The position numbers and the translations under genes were made by a program. Below are positions 12,107-20,686 of a DNA stretch of 24,041 nt, one piece after another (the stretch's first letter is position 1; the number at the start of each line of letters is the position of its first letter). Under the pieces are notes generated by a model. That model was not told the DNA's origin. It did no database searches and saw only the letters and a list, made by a program, of their open reading frames with translations. The DNA comes from JBAZBO01 sp041671425. GTDB taxonomy: Bacteria > Patescibacteriota > WWE3 > UBA101185 > UBA10185. Location of the stretch: NCBI GenBank assembly GCA_041671425.1, contig JBAZBO010000006.1:1-24041 (forward strand), given 5' to 3'.

Positions 12107-12574
12107 TTAAAATCTAGCAAAATGGGAAAATGCTCTGTTCGCCTCCGCCATTCTGTGTGTATCTTCTCTTTTTCTCATAGCCTCACCCGTACCCTCACTG
12201 GCGTTTTTTAACTCTTCAAACAGTTTATCCACCATGGGCTTTCCCTTTTTACCTCTGGCTGAATCCACTATCCATCTCACCGCCAAAGCTTCAGCTCTTT
12301 CATGTTTTACTGGAGTGGGTACCTGATAAGTAGCGCCTCCAACCCTCCTGGACCTGACTTCCTGCAAAGGCATTACGTTTTTGATCGCATCCTCGAATGC
12401 CTTTAGACCTTCCTTTTTCTCCTCAGAAAGTTTATCTATGGCACCATATACAATCTCTTCGGCAACACTCTTCTTACCACTATCCATTAGAATGTTCACC
12501 ATTCGGGTAACTATTTTGGATTTCAAAATGGGGTCTGCTTTTATTTCTCTTTTTCTAACTTGACCAGATCTCAT
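12107..12574 (-). CDS. rpsG: 30S ribosomal protein S7 (uS7)
   Basis: Nucleates assembly of the 16S 3' domain and lies near the E site; in E. coli it represses the str operon. The 155 aa protein has LKSKIVTRMVNILMDSGKKS, the family signature VMPLQEVRSRRVGGATYQVP, RAEALAVRWIVDSARGKKGK and the C-terminal RKREDTHRMAEANRAFSHFA. Length is normal. It starts 2 nt after the rpsL stop with only a weak ribosome site, suggesting coupling to rpsL. Confidence 0.98.
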   Translation of the reverse strand: MRSGQVRKREIKADPILKSKIVTRMVNILMDSGKKSVAEEIVYGAIDKLSEEKKEGLKAFEDAIKNVMPLQEVRSRRVGGATYQVPTPVKHERAEALAVRWIVDSARGKKGKPMVDKLFEELKNASEGTGEAMRKREDTHRMAEANRAFSHFARF

Positions 12575-12576
12575 AG

Positions 12577-12987
12577 TTATTTAGGCCTCTTTGTTCCATA
12601 AATTGATCGAGAAGTCTTCCTATTGCTGACTCCAAGCAGGTCGTAAACTCCTCTGACGATAGTGTACTTTATACCGTTCAGATCTTTCACTCTTCCACCT
12701 CTTATCATAACCACCGAGTGCTCCTGCAATTCATGACCCTCACCGGGTATGTATGCAGTCACTTCTCTCCTATTCGAAAGTCTCACCCTTGCGACTTTTC
12801 GCAAAGCTGAGTTTGGTTTTCTTGGGGTTTGTGTCTTAACAATAAGGCATACACCCTTCTTGAAAGGAGATCTAGTTAGTCTGGGCTGCCTTTTTTTTGT
12901 GTTATAGACTTCATCGAGAGCCGGTGTCTTTCTTTTTTTGACCTTAGACGTCCTGCCTTTTCGAATCAGCTGGTTTATCGTTGGCAT
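12577..12987 (-). CDS. rpsL: 30S ribosomal protein S12 (uS12), Arg at the streptomycin site
   Basis: Decoding-centre protein that sets translational accuracy. The ATG at 12987, one base after the rpoC TAA, gives 136 aa starting MPTINQLIRKGRTSKVKKRK; the longer start at 13032 would lie inside rpoC. A 13-residue insertion after PALDEVYN, also present in Gram-positive S12, explains the length over E. coli (124). In TPRKPNSALRK (residues 54-64) R56 replaces E. coli Lys43, and in GGRVKDLNG (97-105) N104 replaces Pro91. Both positions are known streptomycin-resistance or dependence sites in other bacteria. Confidence 0.97.
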   Translation of the reverse strand: MPTINQLIRKGRTSKVKKRKTPALDEVYNTKKRQPRLTRSPFKKGVCLIVKTQTPRKPNSALRKVARVRLSNRREVTAYIPGEGHELQEHSVVMIRGGRVKDLNGIKYTIVRGVYDLLGVSNRKTSRSIYGTKRPK

Positions 12988-12988
12988 A

Positions 12989-15900
12989 TTAATCCAATTT
13001 CGCTCTCTCGCCTGTAGGGATGAGTCTACCAATAATTACGTTCTCCTTCAGACCCAAGAGCTTATCGACTTTACCAGACGAGGCTGCGTCGGTCAATACA
13101 GAGCTGGTCTGGATGAAAGATGCCGCAGACAAGAAGCTGTCAGTACTCAAGGACGATTTAGTTATCCCAAGCAGGGTCATCTTGGCTGTGGCAGGTGTAC
13201 CACCTTTGGCAAGGACTTCATCATTGGCTTCTTCAAAGGTGTCCTTTGTGACAAGCTCCCCTACCAAGAAGTCCGTGTCTCCGCAGTCTTCCACAGTTAC
13301 TTTGCTGAACATCTGCGCAACAATCACTTCGATGTGCTTATCATTCAAGCTAACTCCCTGTGAGGCATACACTTTCTGAACCTCATCTATGATGTATTTC
13401 ATTGTAGGTTCAACCCCTGTAGTCCTAAATAGATCCCCAAGGTTTAAGTGACCGGAGGTCAATTTCTCACCTTTAGCGATAAGCTGTCCATCAGCCACTA
13501 CTATTTCCGCAACTGGATCCACCATATATTCAACCACCGGATTCTCTTCAGACTTATCAGGAGATGTAACTACTATCCTTCTTTCATCCCCAGATTCGAA
13601 AATCTTGACCGTACCAGTTATCTCGCTCATTATAGACAAAGCCTTTGGAGCTCTTGCCTCAACAATCTCCTCAACTCTAGGCAAACCTTGAGTGATGTCT
13701 TTCTGAGCAATACCCCCAGTATGGAAGGTTCTCATTGTAAGCTGAGTTCCAGGTTCACCAATTGATTGAGCTGCAGCCACGCCAACCGCAAAGCCCATCC
13801 CTACCGGACGTTGAGTAACCAAGTCCAAACCGTAGCACTTTGCACAAACACCCCTTCTTGTGGAGCAGTGCATGGGAGACCTTATGATTATCGTCTCAAC
13901 CTTAGCAGCTTCAATAAGCTTCACATCATCAGGAGTTAAAAGAGTACCTCTTTTCAGGATTGTTTTATTCCCAGCTTTTACACCTTCAGCCAAATATCTT
14001 CCAACAACCCTATCAGAAAAGCTCTGGAGCAATGTACCCTCACCTACCTTAACCTCCCTACCCTCTGTGGTACCACAATCATCTTCTCTTACTATCATAT
14101 CCTGAGCCACATCCACCAATCTTCTGGTTAGGTATCCTGCATCAGCTGTCTTTAGTCCTTTATCTACCAAACCTTTTCTTGCACCTCTTGCGCCTACGAA
14201 ATATTCGAGGCCTGAAAGTCCTCTCTTGTAATTACCTAAGATAGGCATAGGGACGATATGACCAGTAGGATCAGAAACTAGCCCCTTCATACCTGCGATC
14301 TGCTTCACCTGGTCTCTTGAGGCTCTGGTAGAACCGGAATTGACCAACACTTTTACTGCATTTCCCTCTGGCAACTGACTCCAGACTGCTTCGTCTATCC
14401 TATCGGTGATCTGGTTCCATACTGCCTCGGTCAATCTTTGGGCTTCCTCACTGGTTATCAAGCCTCTTCTGAAGTTCCTATCTATATTAGCAACCGATTT
14501 CTTGCCTTCATCAATAATCGCATCTTTCTCTTTAGGTATCTGAACGTCAGACATGGAAATAGAATGGCCGGACAAAGTCCCGTATTTCAACCCCAAATCT
14601 TTGATATCGTCAATTAATTTCACTACTACAGCTCCTGACTCGCTTCCAAAGGCTTTACCCAATATAGCGTTTACCTTCTTCTTATCCATAGCGTCATTCA
14701 TATATGTAAAGGAAGGAGGAAGGATCGTGTTGAATATCACCCTACCAAGGGTAGTTTCCACTATTACACCATTTAACCTAACTTTCACAAGCTGTCTGAG
14801 TTTCAATCTCCTTGTTGCATCTACAAAGTAGGTAAGATCTGCGGGGCTTGAGAATACCTTCTCAGATACAGGTAACTCTTTATCCACAGAGGTCATGTAG
14901 TAGATACCAAAAAGCATAATCTTCGTAGGAACAGACATAGGTGATCCATTGGACGGATTCAAAAGGTTTTGTGTAGAAAGCAATATTTCCCTGGCTTCCT
15001 GCTTAGCCTTTTCGGAAAGGGGTACATGAACAGCCATTTGGTCACCGTCAAAATCAGCGTTGAAGCCAGAACATACACAAAGGTGGAGCCTTATGGCATC
15101 ACCCTCTATCAGCTTAGGATAGAATGCCTGTATTCCCAACCTCCAAAGTGTAGGAGCTCGGTTTAGTATTACCGGATGGTTTTGTACCACTTCCTCCAAT
15201 ATTTCCCAAACCTCGGGTCCTTCTGCATCTAAAACGTATTTCGCACTCTTAATATTTGGCGCGTGACCCCTCATGAGAAGTTCTCTCAAAACGAACGGTT
15301 TGAAGAGCTCCAAAGCCATCCTTCTGGGAAGACCACATTCATCAAGCTTAAGTTTTGGACCATTGACTATAACGCCTCTTCCGGAATAGTCGACCCTCTT
15401 ACCCAATAGATTGAGTCTGAACGTACCCTGCTTTCCTTTTATCATGTCGGTAAGTGACCTATACTCTTTACCTCGGCTTCTAGTCCTCTGCCTTTGCCTC
15501 TGCTTTGAGGAATCGAACAAGGCGTCCACTGATTCCTGAAGCATTCTCTTTTCATTACTCACTATGATCTCTGGGGCACCAATTTCCAAAAGTCTTTTAA
15601 GTCTGTTGTTCCTGTTTATCACACTCCTGTACAACTCATTAAGATCGGAAGAAGCAAATCTACCTCCTTCAAGTTGGACCAAAGGCCTAAGTTCTGCCGG
15701 TATGACGGGTAATACATCCAATATCATCCTATCGGGGGAAATTCCTGCTCTTCTGAACTGCTCCACCACCTTCAACCTCTTAGATAGCTTCTGGGCTTTC
15801 TGGCCCTTGGCACTATCAAGTCCTTCCCTAAGCTGAACAGACAAGCCATTGAGATCAAGTCTTGAAAGTATGCCTTTTATAGCCTCTGCACCAATTTCCA

Positions 15901-16663
15901 GCTTAGCAAAAATATCTATGTAGTCGGCCATGTTCAGATACTCGTTATCGGAGATAACTGAATATATCTCTATACCCTCGATCTTTCTCTGCATAGCAAT
16001 ATAAAAAGCTTCCAGACTTGATGCCTCTTCCTCAAGATCCTCCCTTAATGCTTGGATTCTAGTTTTTACTCTTCTTGATTCTTCCTGAGCTTTAAGTTCA
16101 TCTTTTGTTTTGGCAAGTGTAGCTGCTTCTTTCTCGGCATCTGATATCCTTTTTTCATAATCAGCCTTTAGGGCTTCCAAAGCTTTACTCAGGTCAGATT
16201 CAACATTAGATATAGCTCTGGCCTTCTTGTCCCCATCCATCGATGTGACTATATAGGACGAAAAGTAGATGACCGATTCAACATTCCTTGGAGAGATATC
16301 CAGTAAAAGGGACATCTTTGATGGAATGCCTCTGAAGAACCAAACATGTGCAACTGGCGAGGCAAGGTTTATATGACCCATCCTTTCTCTCCTCACGCTG
16401 GCTTTGGTAACTTCAACTCCGCACTTATCGCAGACAACTCCTCTGTATCTGATACCTTTATATTTGCCGCAGTAGCACTCATAGTTCTTGGTTGGACCAA
16501 ATATCTTCTCATCAAACAGACCGTATCTTTCCGCTTTGAACGTCCTGTAGTTGATGGTCTCAGGCTTGGTGACTTCTCCATATGACCATTCCAGGATCTC
16601 CTGAGCAGAAGCAAGATATATTTTTATGGCATCAAATTCTTTTAGATCGCTAAGATTTCTCAT
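12989..16663 (-). CDS. rpoC: DNA-directed RNA polymerase subunit beta-prime
   Basis: Largest polymerase subunit, carrying the active-site Mg. The 1224 aa protein has the N-terminal zinc ribbon (CYCGKYKGIRYRGVVCDKCG, residues about 63-82), the lid/rudder region KGKQGTFRLNLLGKRVDYSG, the catalytic NADFDGDQMAVH, a second zinc site (DDCGTTEG with MHCSTRRGVCAKCYG) and the trigger loop SIGEPGTQLTMRTFHTGGIA. A charged, coiled-coil-like insertion at about residues 145-215 separates YFSSYIVTSMDGD from the downstream clamp, in the place where actinobacterial subunits have one. No E. coli-type insertion interrupts the trigger loop. Its ATG directly abuts the rpoB TAA, with AGGAG in the rpoB end as ribosome site. 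Confidence 0.99.
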   Translation of the reverse strand: MRNLSDLKEFDAIKIYLASAQEILEWSYGEVTKPETINYRTFKAERYGLFDEKIFGPTKNYECYCGKYKGIRYRGVVCDKCGVEVTKASVRRERMGHINLASPVAHVWFFRGIPSKMSLLLDISPRNVESVIYFSSYIVTSMDGDKKARAISNVESDLSKALEALKADYEKRISDAEKEAATLAKTKDELKAQEESRRVKTRIQALREDLEEEASSLEAFYIAMQRKIEGIEIYSVISDNEYLNMADYIDIFAKLEIGAEAIKGILSRLDLNGLSVQLREGLDSAKGQKAQKLSKRLKVVEQFRRAGISPDRMILDVLPVIPAELRPLVQLEGGRFASSDLNELYRSVINRNNRLKRLLEIGAPEIIVSNEKRMLQESVDALFDSSKQRQRQRTRSRGKEYRSLTDMIKGKQGTFRLNLLGKRVDYSGRGVIVNGPKLKLDECGLPRRMALELFKPFVLRELLMRGHAPNIKSAKYVLDAEGPEVWEILEEVVQNHPVILNRAPTLWRLGIQAFYPKLIEGDAIRLHLCVCSGFNADFDGDQMAVHVPLSEKAKQEAREILLSTQNLLNPSNGSPMSVPTKIMLFGIYYMTSVDKELPVSEKVFSSPADLTYFVDATRRLKLRQLVKVRLNGVIVETTLGRVIFNTILPPSFTYMNDAMDKKKVNAILGKAFGSESGAVVVKLIDDIKDLGLKYGTLSGHSISMSDVQIPKEKDAIIDEGKKSVANIDRNFRRGLITSEEAQRLTEAVWNQITDRIDEAVWSQLPEGNAVKVLVNSGSTRASRDQVKQIAGMKGLVSDPTGHIVPMPILGNYKRGLSGLEYFVGARGARKGLVDKGLKTADAGYLTRRLVDVAQDMIVREDDCGTTEGREVKVGEGTLLQSFSDRVVGRYLAEGVKAGNKTILKRGTLLTPDDVKLIEAAKVETIIIRSPMHCSTRRGVCAKCYGLDLVTQRPVGMGFAVGVAAAQSIGEPGTQLTMRTFHTGGIAQKDITQGLPRVEEIVEARAPKALSIMSEITGTVKIFESGDERRIVVTSPDKSEENPVVEYMVDPVAEIVVADGQLIAKGEKLTSGHLNLGDLFRTTGVEPTMKYIIDEVQKVYASQGVSLNDKHIEVIVAQMFSKVTVEDCGDTDFLVGELVTKDTFEEANDEVLAKGGTPATAKMTLLGITKSSLSTDSFLSAASFIQTSSVLTDAASSGKVDKLLGLKENVIIGRLIPTGERAKLD

Positions 16664-19600
16664 TTATTTCTCCTCTTCTTTCTTAACTTCTGTAATCCCT
16701 TCTCCTTCTTCAGTCATACCTTCTTTAAGATCGTTCTTATCTATAACCACTTCCTCCACCACTTTCACAGCCTCATCATCTTCATCAGGTACTGCTTCAT
16801 GCTCTTCATAAGAAACTGTGCTCAGACCTATACCCAAACCGTTTATCTGCCTAACCAAAAGCTTGAATGTCTCAGGTATCGTAGACTCGGGTATTGGTTC
16901 ACCCTGGATTATTGCACTATATGCTCTGGTCCTGCCTATCAAGTCATCTGACTTAACAGTCAACATTTCCCTCAATGTATGAGCGGCACCATAAGCTTCC
17001 AAAGCCCATACCTCCATCTCTCCAAATCTCTGGCCTCCAAATTGGGCTTTGCCGCCCAAAGGCTGTTGAGTAATAAGGGAATAAGGACCTGTGGATCTAG
17101 CATGAACTTTCTCTTCACTCATATGGATCAGTTTCAAAATGTAGGTTTCACCTACTACTACTTCATTATCAAAATATTCTCCGGTCCTTCCATCAATAAG
17201 CTTCCTCTTTCCCGTAACGGGAAGGCCAGCCTCCGACAACTCGTCTTCAATATCACTTTCAAGGACTGACTCCAAGGAAGGTACCTCATAAGATCTGCCA
17301 AGTCTTTTACCAGCCATACCAAGCAAAGCCTCCTGGATCTGACCGACATTCATTCTTTTCAGGACTGCTTCTGAGGAGAAAATAATATCAACGGCGTTAC
17401 CATCTTCCAGATGGGGCATATCAACAGTTGGGACTATGGCAGAAATTACCCCTTTGTTACCATGTCTTCCAGCCAATTTATCACCAATAGATATTTTCTT
17501 CTGCTCCGCAACATACACAGTTATCTCCTCAAGGGTTCCTACCGGCAAAGCGTCGTTTTCTTCCCTTGTTACTCTTTTAACACCTATTACTACACCGTGC
17601 TTACCATGGGGCATCCTCAATGAGTTATCTCTGACATCCTTGGCCTTCTCACCAAATATTGCTCTCAAAAGTCTTTCCTCTGCTGAAAGGTCAGCCTCAC
17701 CTTTGGGGGCCACTTTACCTACCAAAATATCCCCGGACTTTACCTTGGAGCCGATCACCACAATACCTTCTTCATCCAGGTTTCTCAGTACATCCTCAGA
17801 CACGTTGGAAATATCTGCAGTGATCTCTTCAGGACCAAGCTTAGTTTCCAAAACCTTTACAGGGTAATCAGAGACATGAATAGAGGTCAAAACATCCTCT
17901 TTTACCAATCTATCAGAAATGATAATTCCATCCTCGAATTCATAACCTTCCCATATCATGTAAGCAACCGTAATATTGGTACCAATAGACAAAATACCAC
18001 CATCCACAGCGGGACCTTCGAAAAGTATGTCCCCTTCTTTGACTTTCTGTCCTGACACCACTTTCACTTCCTGATTGAAACAAGTATCAAGGTTTGATTT
18101 TTCAAACTTGGAGGGCTCATACACAACTTTAGCCCTCTTACCCTCATAGTTGACTTCCACTTTTGCGGCGTCAGCGTATGTGACAACCCCTTTGCCTGTT
18201 GCTTTTACAACAGCATTGGAATTCTCAGCTATAGCTTCTTCTATACCTGTACAGACAATAGGCGCCTGGGCCATAACAAGTGGAACTGCCTGGGACATTT
18301 GCTGGGTACCCATCAAAGCTCTTGAAATATCGTCGTTGGAAAGGAATGGTATAAGACCTGCAGAAATACCAACTATCTGCCTAGACACAACTTCCATATA
18401 ATCGGCAAGTGCGGCATCACCCAGGTAAAAACGGCTTCCGGTTCTTAGAGGCACTTGATCAGCCATTAGGTAACCCTTATCATCTGTAGCTACTGCGGCA
18501 TCGGTAATATTTGCACCCTCCTCCTCATATGCGGCCAAGTAGACTATCTCATCAGTCATTCTCACTTTACCATCAGAACTTTTCTCTAGTTTTATGTACG
18601 GTGTTTCAAGAAAGCCATATTTATTAACTCTAGCGTACATAGCCATATAGTTGATAAGCCCAATACTTTGACCTTCAGGAGTCCTAACCGGGCAAATTCT
18701 GCCGAATGAGGAATAGTGCACATCTCTAACTGCCATACTGGCTCTCTCTTTGGTAAGTCCCCCTGGACCTAAGACCGAAAGTCTTCTAAGGTGGTCCAAT
18801 GAGGTAAGGGGATTCTGCTGATCTTGGAACTGAGAAAGCTGTCCTGTTGCAAAGAAGCTATGTATATTTGCAGCCACTGCCCTTGGTGATATCAATATCG
18901 AAGGTTGAGGAAGCTCCTCCCTGGGTTGGAGAGACATTCTTTCCTTCACATTTCTCTCCATTCTCAAAAGACCAATTCTGATCTGGTTTTGCAGCAACTC
19001 ACCAACTCTTTTGACTCTTCTATTCCCCAGATGATCTACATCACTGATCTCTCCAATCCCATTGTTAAGCTCTATCATCCTGGTTACTAGTTTTATAAGA
19101 TCCTCCAACTGCAACAGCTCAAACTCTGGTTCAATCGGGAAATTCAGACCAAGGGTCTGGTTGGCCTTGAATCTACCAACGTCACCAAGCGAATATCTCC
19201 TCTTGTTGAAGAACAAAAGATTCACAAGTTCTCTAGCGTTCTCCAAAACCAAAGGCTCACCTGGCCTCATTTTCCTATAGACTTCTATGCAAGCCTCATC
19301 ATAAGAAGAAGCCGGATCCTTTGCTAGAGTGGATTCAATAAAGTTCATTTCGGGGTTAGTCTCAACGGCTGCAAAAGCATCCCTTATCTGATCCTCTTCT
19401 GTCAGGCCAAATATCCTCAGCAATGTGGTGACGGTCATCTTTCTCTTTCTGTCCATCCTGACGCTGATCACTCCGGTCCTGGATGTTTCGAATTCCAACC
19501 ATACGCCGTTCTTTGGAAGAACCTTAGCACTGGACAAAAACTGCCCTGTGGTGGGGGAAACCTCTCTATCAAATAGGACACCTTCGGATCGGATCAATTG

Positions 19601-19975
19601 GTTGACTATAACTCTCTCTACACCATTTATAATGAAAGTTCCCCTCGGTGTCATGAGGGGAATATCGCCCATATATATAGTTTGTTTGTTTTCCTTCTTA
19701 TTAATGGGGTCCTTGAGAACTGCGTCTATGTACCAGGGGGCATCGTAGTTCCTGCTGTCATGAAGGGCTTTTTCCAAGGTAAGATTGGGGTCGCCTATAA
19801 CTGAATTGGAAAGCTCAAGGATCCACCCTCTTCCAGAGTAGTCCTCTATAGTGCCTAATTCACCCAATACTTCGTTGATGCCATCATCCAACAACCACTT
19901 ATACGACTCCAATTGAACGTCGGATAGATCCGGCAACGGCAGGTTGACTTTTCTTTTAGAAAAACTATGTCGCAT
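16664..19975 (-). CDS. rpoB: DNA-directed RNA polymerase subunit beta
   Basis: Second large polymerase subunit. The 1103 aa protein has beta protrusion and lobe motifs (GDIPLMTPRGTFIINGVERV), the rifampicin region QLSQFQDQQNPLTSLDHLRR with the usual Asp516, His526 and Ser531 equivalents, the active-site loops GDKLAGRHGNKGVIS and GKAQFGGQRFGEMEVWALEA, and a long acidic C-terminal tail. It lacks the large E. coli SI1/SI2 insertions, hence the shorter length. The ATG at 19975 is preceded by an A-rich stretch and no Shine-Dalgarno. Promoter at 20054-20082. No rplJ/rplL genes lie upstream; lepB does. Confidence 0.99.
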   Translation of the reverse strand: MRHSFSKRKVNLPLPDLSDVQLESYKWLLDDGINEVLGELGTIEDYSGRGWILELSNSVIGDPNLTLEKALHDSRNYDAPWYIDAVLKDPINKKENKQTIYMGDIPLMTPRGTFIINGVERVIVNQLIRSEGVLFDREVSPTTGQFLSSAKVLPKNGVWLEFETSRTGVISVRMDRKRKMTVTTLLRIFGLTEEDQIRDAFAAVETNPEMNFIESTLAKDPASSYDEACIEVYRKMRPGEPLVLENARELVNLLFFNKRRYSLGDVGRFKANQTLGLNFPIEPEFELLQLEDLIKLVTRMIELNNGIGEISDVDHLGNRRVKRVGELLQNQIRIGLLRMERNVKERMSLQPREELPQPSILISPRAVAANIHSFFATGQLSQFQDQQNPLTSLDHLRRLSVLGPGGLTKERASMAVRDVHYSSFGRICPVRTPEGQSIGLINYMAMYARVNKYGFLETPYIKLEKSSDGKVRMTDEIVYLAAYEEEGANITDAAVATDDKGYLMADQVPLRTGSRFYLGDAALADYMEVVSRQIVGISAGLIPFLSNDDISRALMGTQQMSQAVPLVMAQAPIVCTGIEEAIAENSNAVVKATGKGVVTYADAAKVEVNYEGKRAKVVYEPSKFEKSNLDTCFNQEVKVVSGQKVKEGDILFEGPAVDGGILSIGTNITVAYMIWEGYEFEDGIIISDRLVKEDVLTSIHVSDYPVKVLETKLGPEEITADISNVSEDVLRNLDEEGIVVIGSKVKSGDILVGKVAPKGEADLSAEERLLRAIFGEKAKDVRDNSLRMPHGKHGVVIGVKRVTREENDALPVGTLEEITVYVAEQKKISIGDKLAGRHGNKGVISAIVPTVDMPHLEDGNAVDIIFSSEAVLKRMNVGQIQEALLGMAGKRLGRSYEVPSLESVLESDIEDELSEAGLPVTGKRKLIDGRTGEYFDNEVVVGETYILKLIHMSEEKVHARSTGPYSLITQQPLGGKAQFGGQRFGEMEVWALEAYGAAHTLREMLTVKSDDLIGRTRAYSAIIQGEPIPESTIPETFKLLVRQINGLGIGLSTVSYEEHEAVPDEDDEAVKVVEEVVIDKNDLKEGMTEEGEGITEVKKEEEK

Positions 19976-20053
19976 TATTTTTTACGTACTTTTTTAAATG
20001 CAAATCAGAGAACCTATAATACTACTAAGCAACCGCCTTTTAGGACAAAAGGA

Positions 20054-20082
20054 AAGTTATCACAAGAGGGTTTATATGTCAA
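20054..20082 (-). promoter_or_regulatory. Promoter for rpoB and the str genes
   Basis: Minus strand consensus TTGACA (20082-20077), 17-bp spacer, TAACTT (20059-20054) preceded by TGA, an extended -10. Start near 20047 gives a leader of about 72 nt. A 5-bp inverted repeat (GGGTT 20068-20072, AACCC 20081-20085) overlaps the -35 box, and CCTTTT/AAAAGG (20036-20052) flanks the start. The 130-bp lepB-rpoB gap contains no clear terminator, so lepB read-through is possible. Confidence 0.65.
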
Positions 20083-20105
20083 CCCCCTGTGCCTAAAGTC
20101 TTAAA

Positions 20106-20648
20106 TTATAATAACCCCGCTTTGTCTATAGGCCAAAACCTAAAGACAACCCTGCCCAACATGCGGTCTGCTTTTACCAGTCCAAAAACCCTAGAGTCAG
20201 CAGACTCTGTACGATTGTCCCCCAAAACAAAATAATACCCGTCTTCAATTCTAACAGATCTACCCTCTTTCATGCTTGGCCCATCGGTGGTGCAGATACC
20301 GTCTGTCAGGTAATCCTCTTGTAGCTTGTATCCCTTGCCATCCGTATAGATATATACGCCACAATCTTTTATCTTCACTACATCCCCAGGCAGACCTATC
20401 ACTCTTTTTATATAGTCTATATTATCATTGCCTGGAGGGTTAAGAACCACCACCTCTCCTCTCTCGAAGTCTTTGAAATGTTTGGTAACTTTCTCTACCA
20501 AGATCCTTTGGCCTGTGTGAAAATTGGGTTCCATACTTGCACCGAAAACTAACTCAGGCATGGCAATCCACATATAGATGACAAAAAGTACCACGGCAGA
20601 GCTAAAGAACGTTTCCAACATTTCCAAAATAAACTTCTTCACAGACAT
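20106..20648 (-). CDS. lepB: Signal peptidase I
   Basis: Membrane serine-lysine protease that removes signal peptides from Sec and Tat substrates. The 180 aa protein has one N-terminal membrane helix (about residues 11-30), the catalytic Ser38 in GASMEPNFHTGQ, the catalytic Lys81 in DYIKRVIGLPGD, and box E GDNRTESADSRVFG at 143-156. A short Cys-containing insertion (C97 and C119) lies between boxes D and E. The size is that of the single-helix Gram-positive-type enzyme. A TTGGTT, 17 bp, TAGAAT promoter places the start of transcription at or next to the ATG, so the mRNA may be leaderless. It fits functionally with secA nearby. Confidence 0.96.
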   Translation of the reverse strand: MSVKKFILEMLETFFSSAVVLFVIYMWIAMPELVFGASMEPNFHTGQRILVEKVTKHFKDFERGEVVVLNPPGNDNIDYIKRVIGLPGDVVKIKDCGVYIYTDGKGYKLQEDYLTDGICTTDGPSMKEGRSVRIEDGYYFVLGDNRTESADSRVFGLVKADRMLGRVVFRFWPIDKAGLL

Positions 20649-20654
20649 CGAGTT

Positions 20655-20683
20655 ATTCTATAATATAAAGCAATCTAAACCAA
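20655..20683 (-). promoter_or_regulatory. lepB promoter, probably leaderless
   Basis: Minus strand TTGGTT (20683-20678), 17 bp, TAGAAT (20660-20655). Seven bases after the -10 is 20648, the A of the lepB ATG. It overlaps the plus-strand promoter in the same 38-bp gap. Confidence 0.5.
20659..20664 (+). promoter_or_regulatory. -10 box for the membrane-TPR gene
   Basis: Consensus TATAAT on the plus strand 22 nt before the ATG at 20687; start near 20671 leaves about 16 nt of leader with no Shine-Dalgarno. No good -35 box is visible at 17 bp (the region lies inside lepB). Confidence 0.45.
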
Positions 20684-20686
20684 CAT

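Noticed and set aside
12988..13032. Upstream starts of rpsL (13032), rpsJ (8693), rplX (3049), rpmC (3877), rplB (6451)
   Set aside because: Each creates an unneeded overlap or crosses a hairpin, and two are TTG; the internal ATGs match family N-termini and sit right after the preceding stop.
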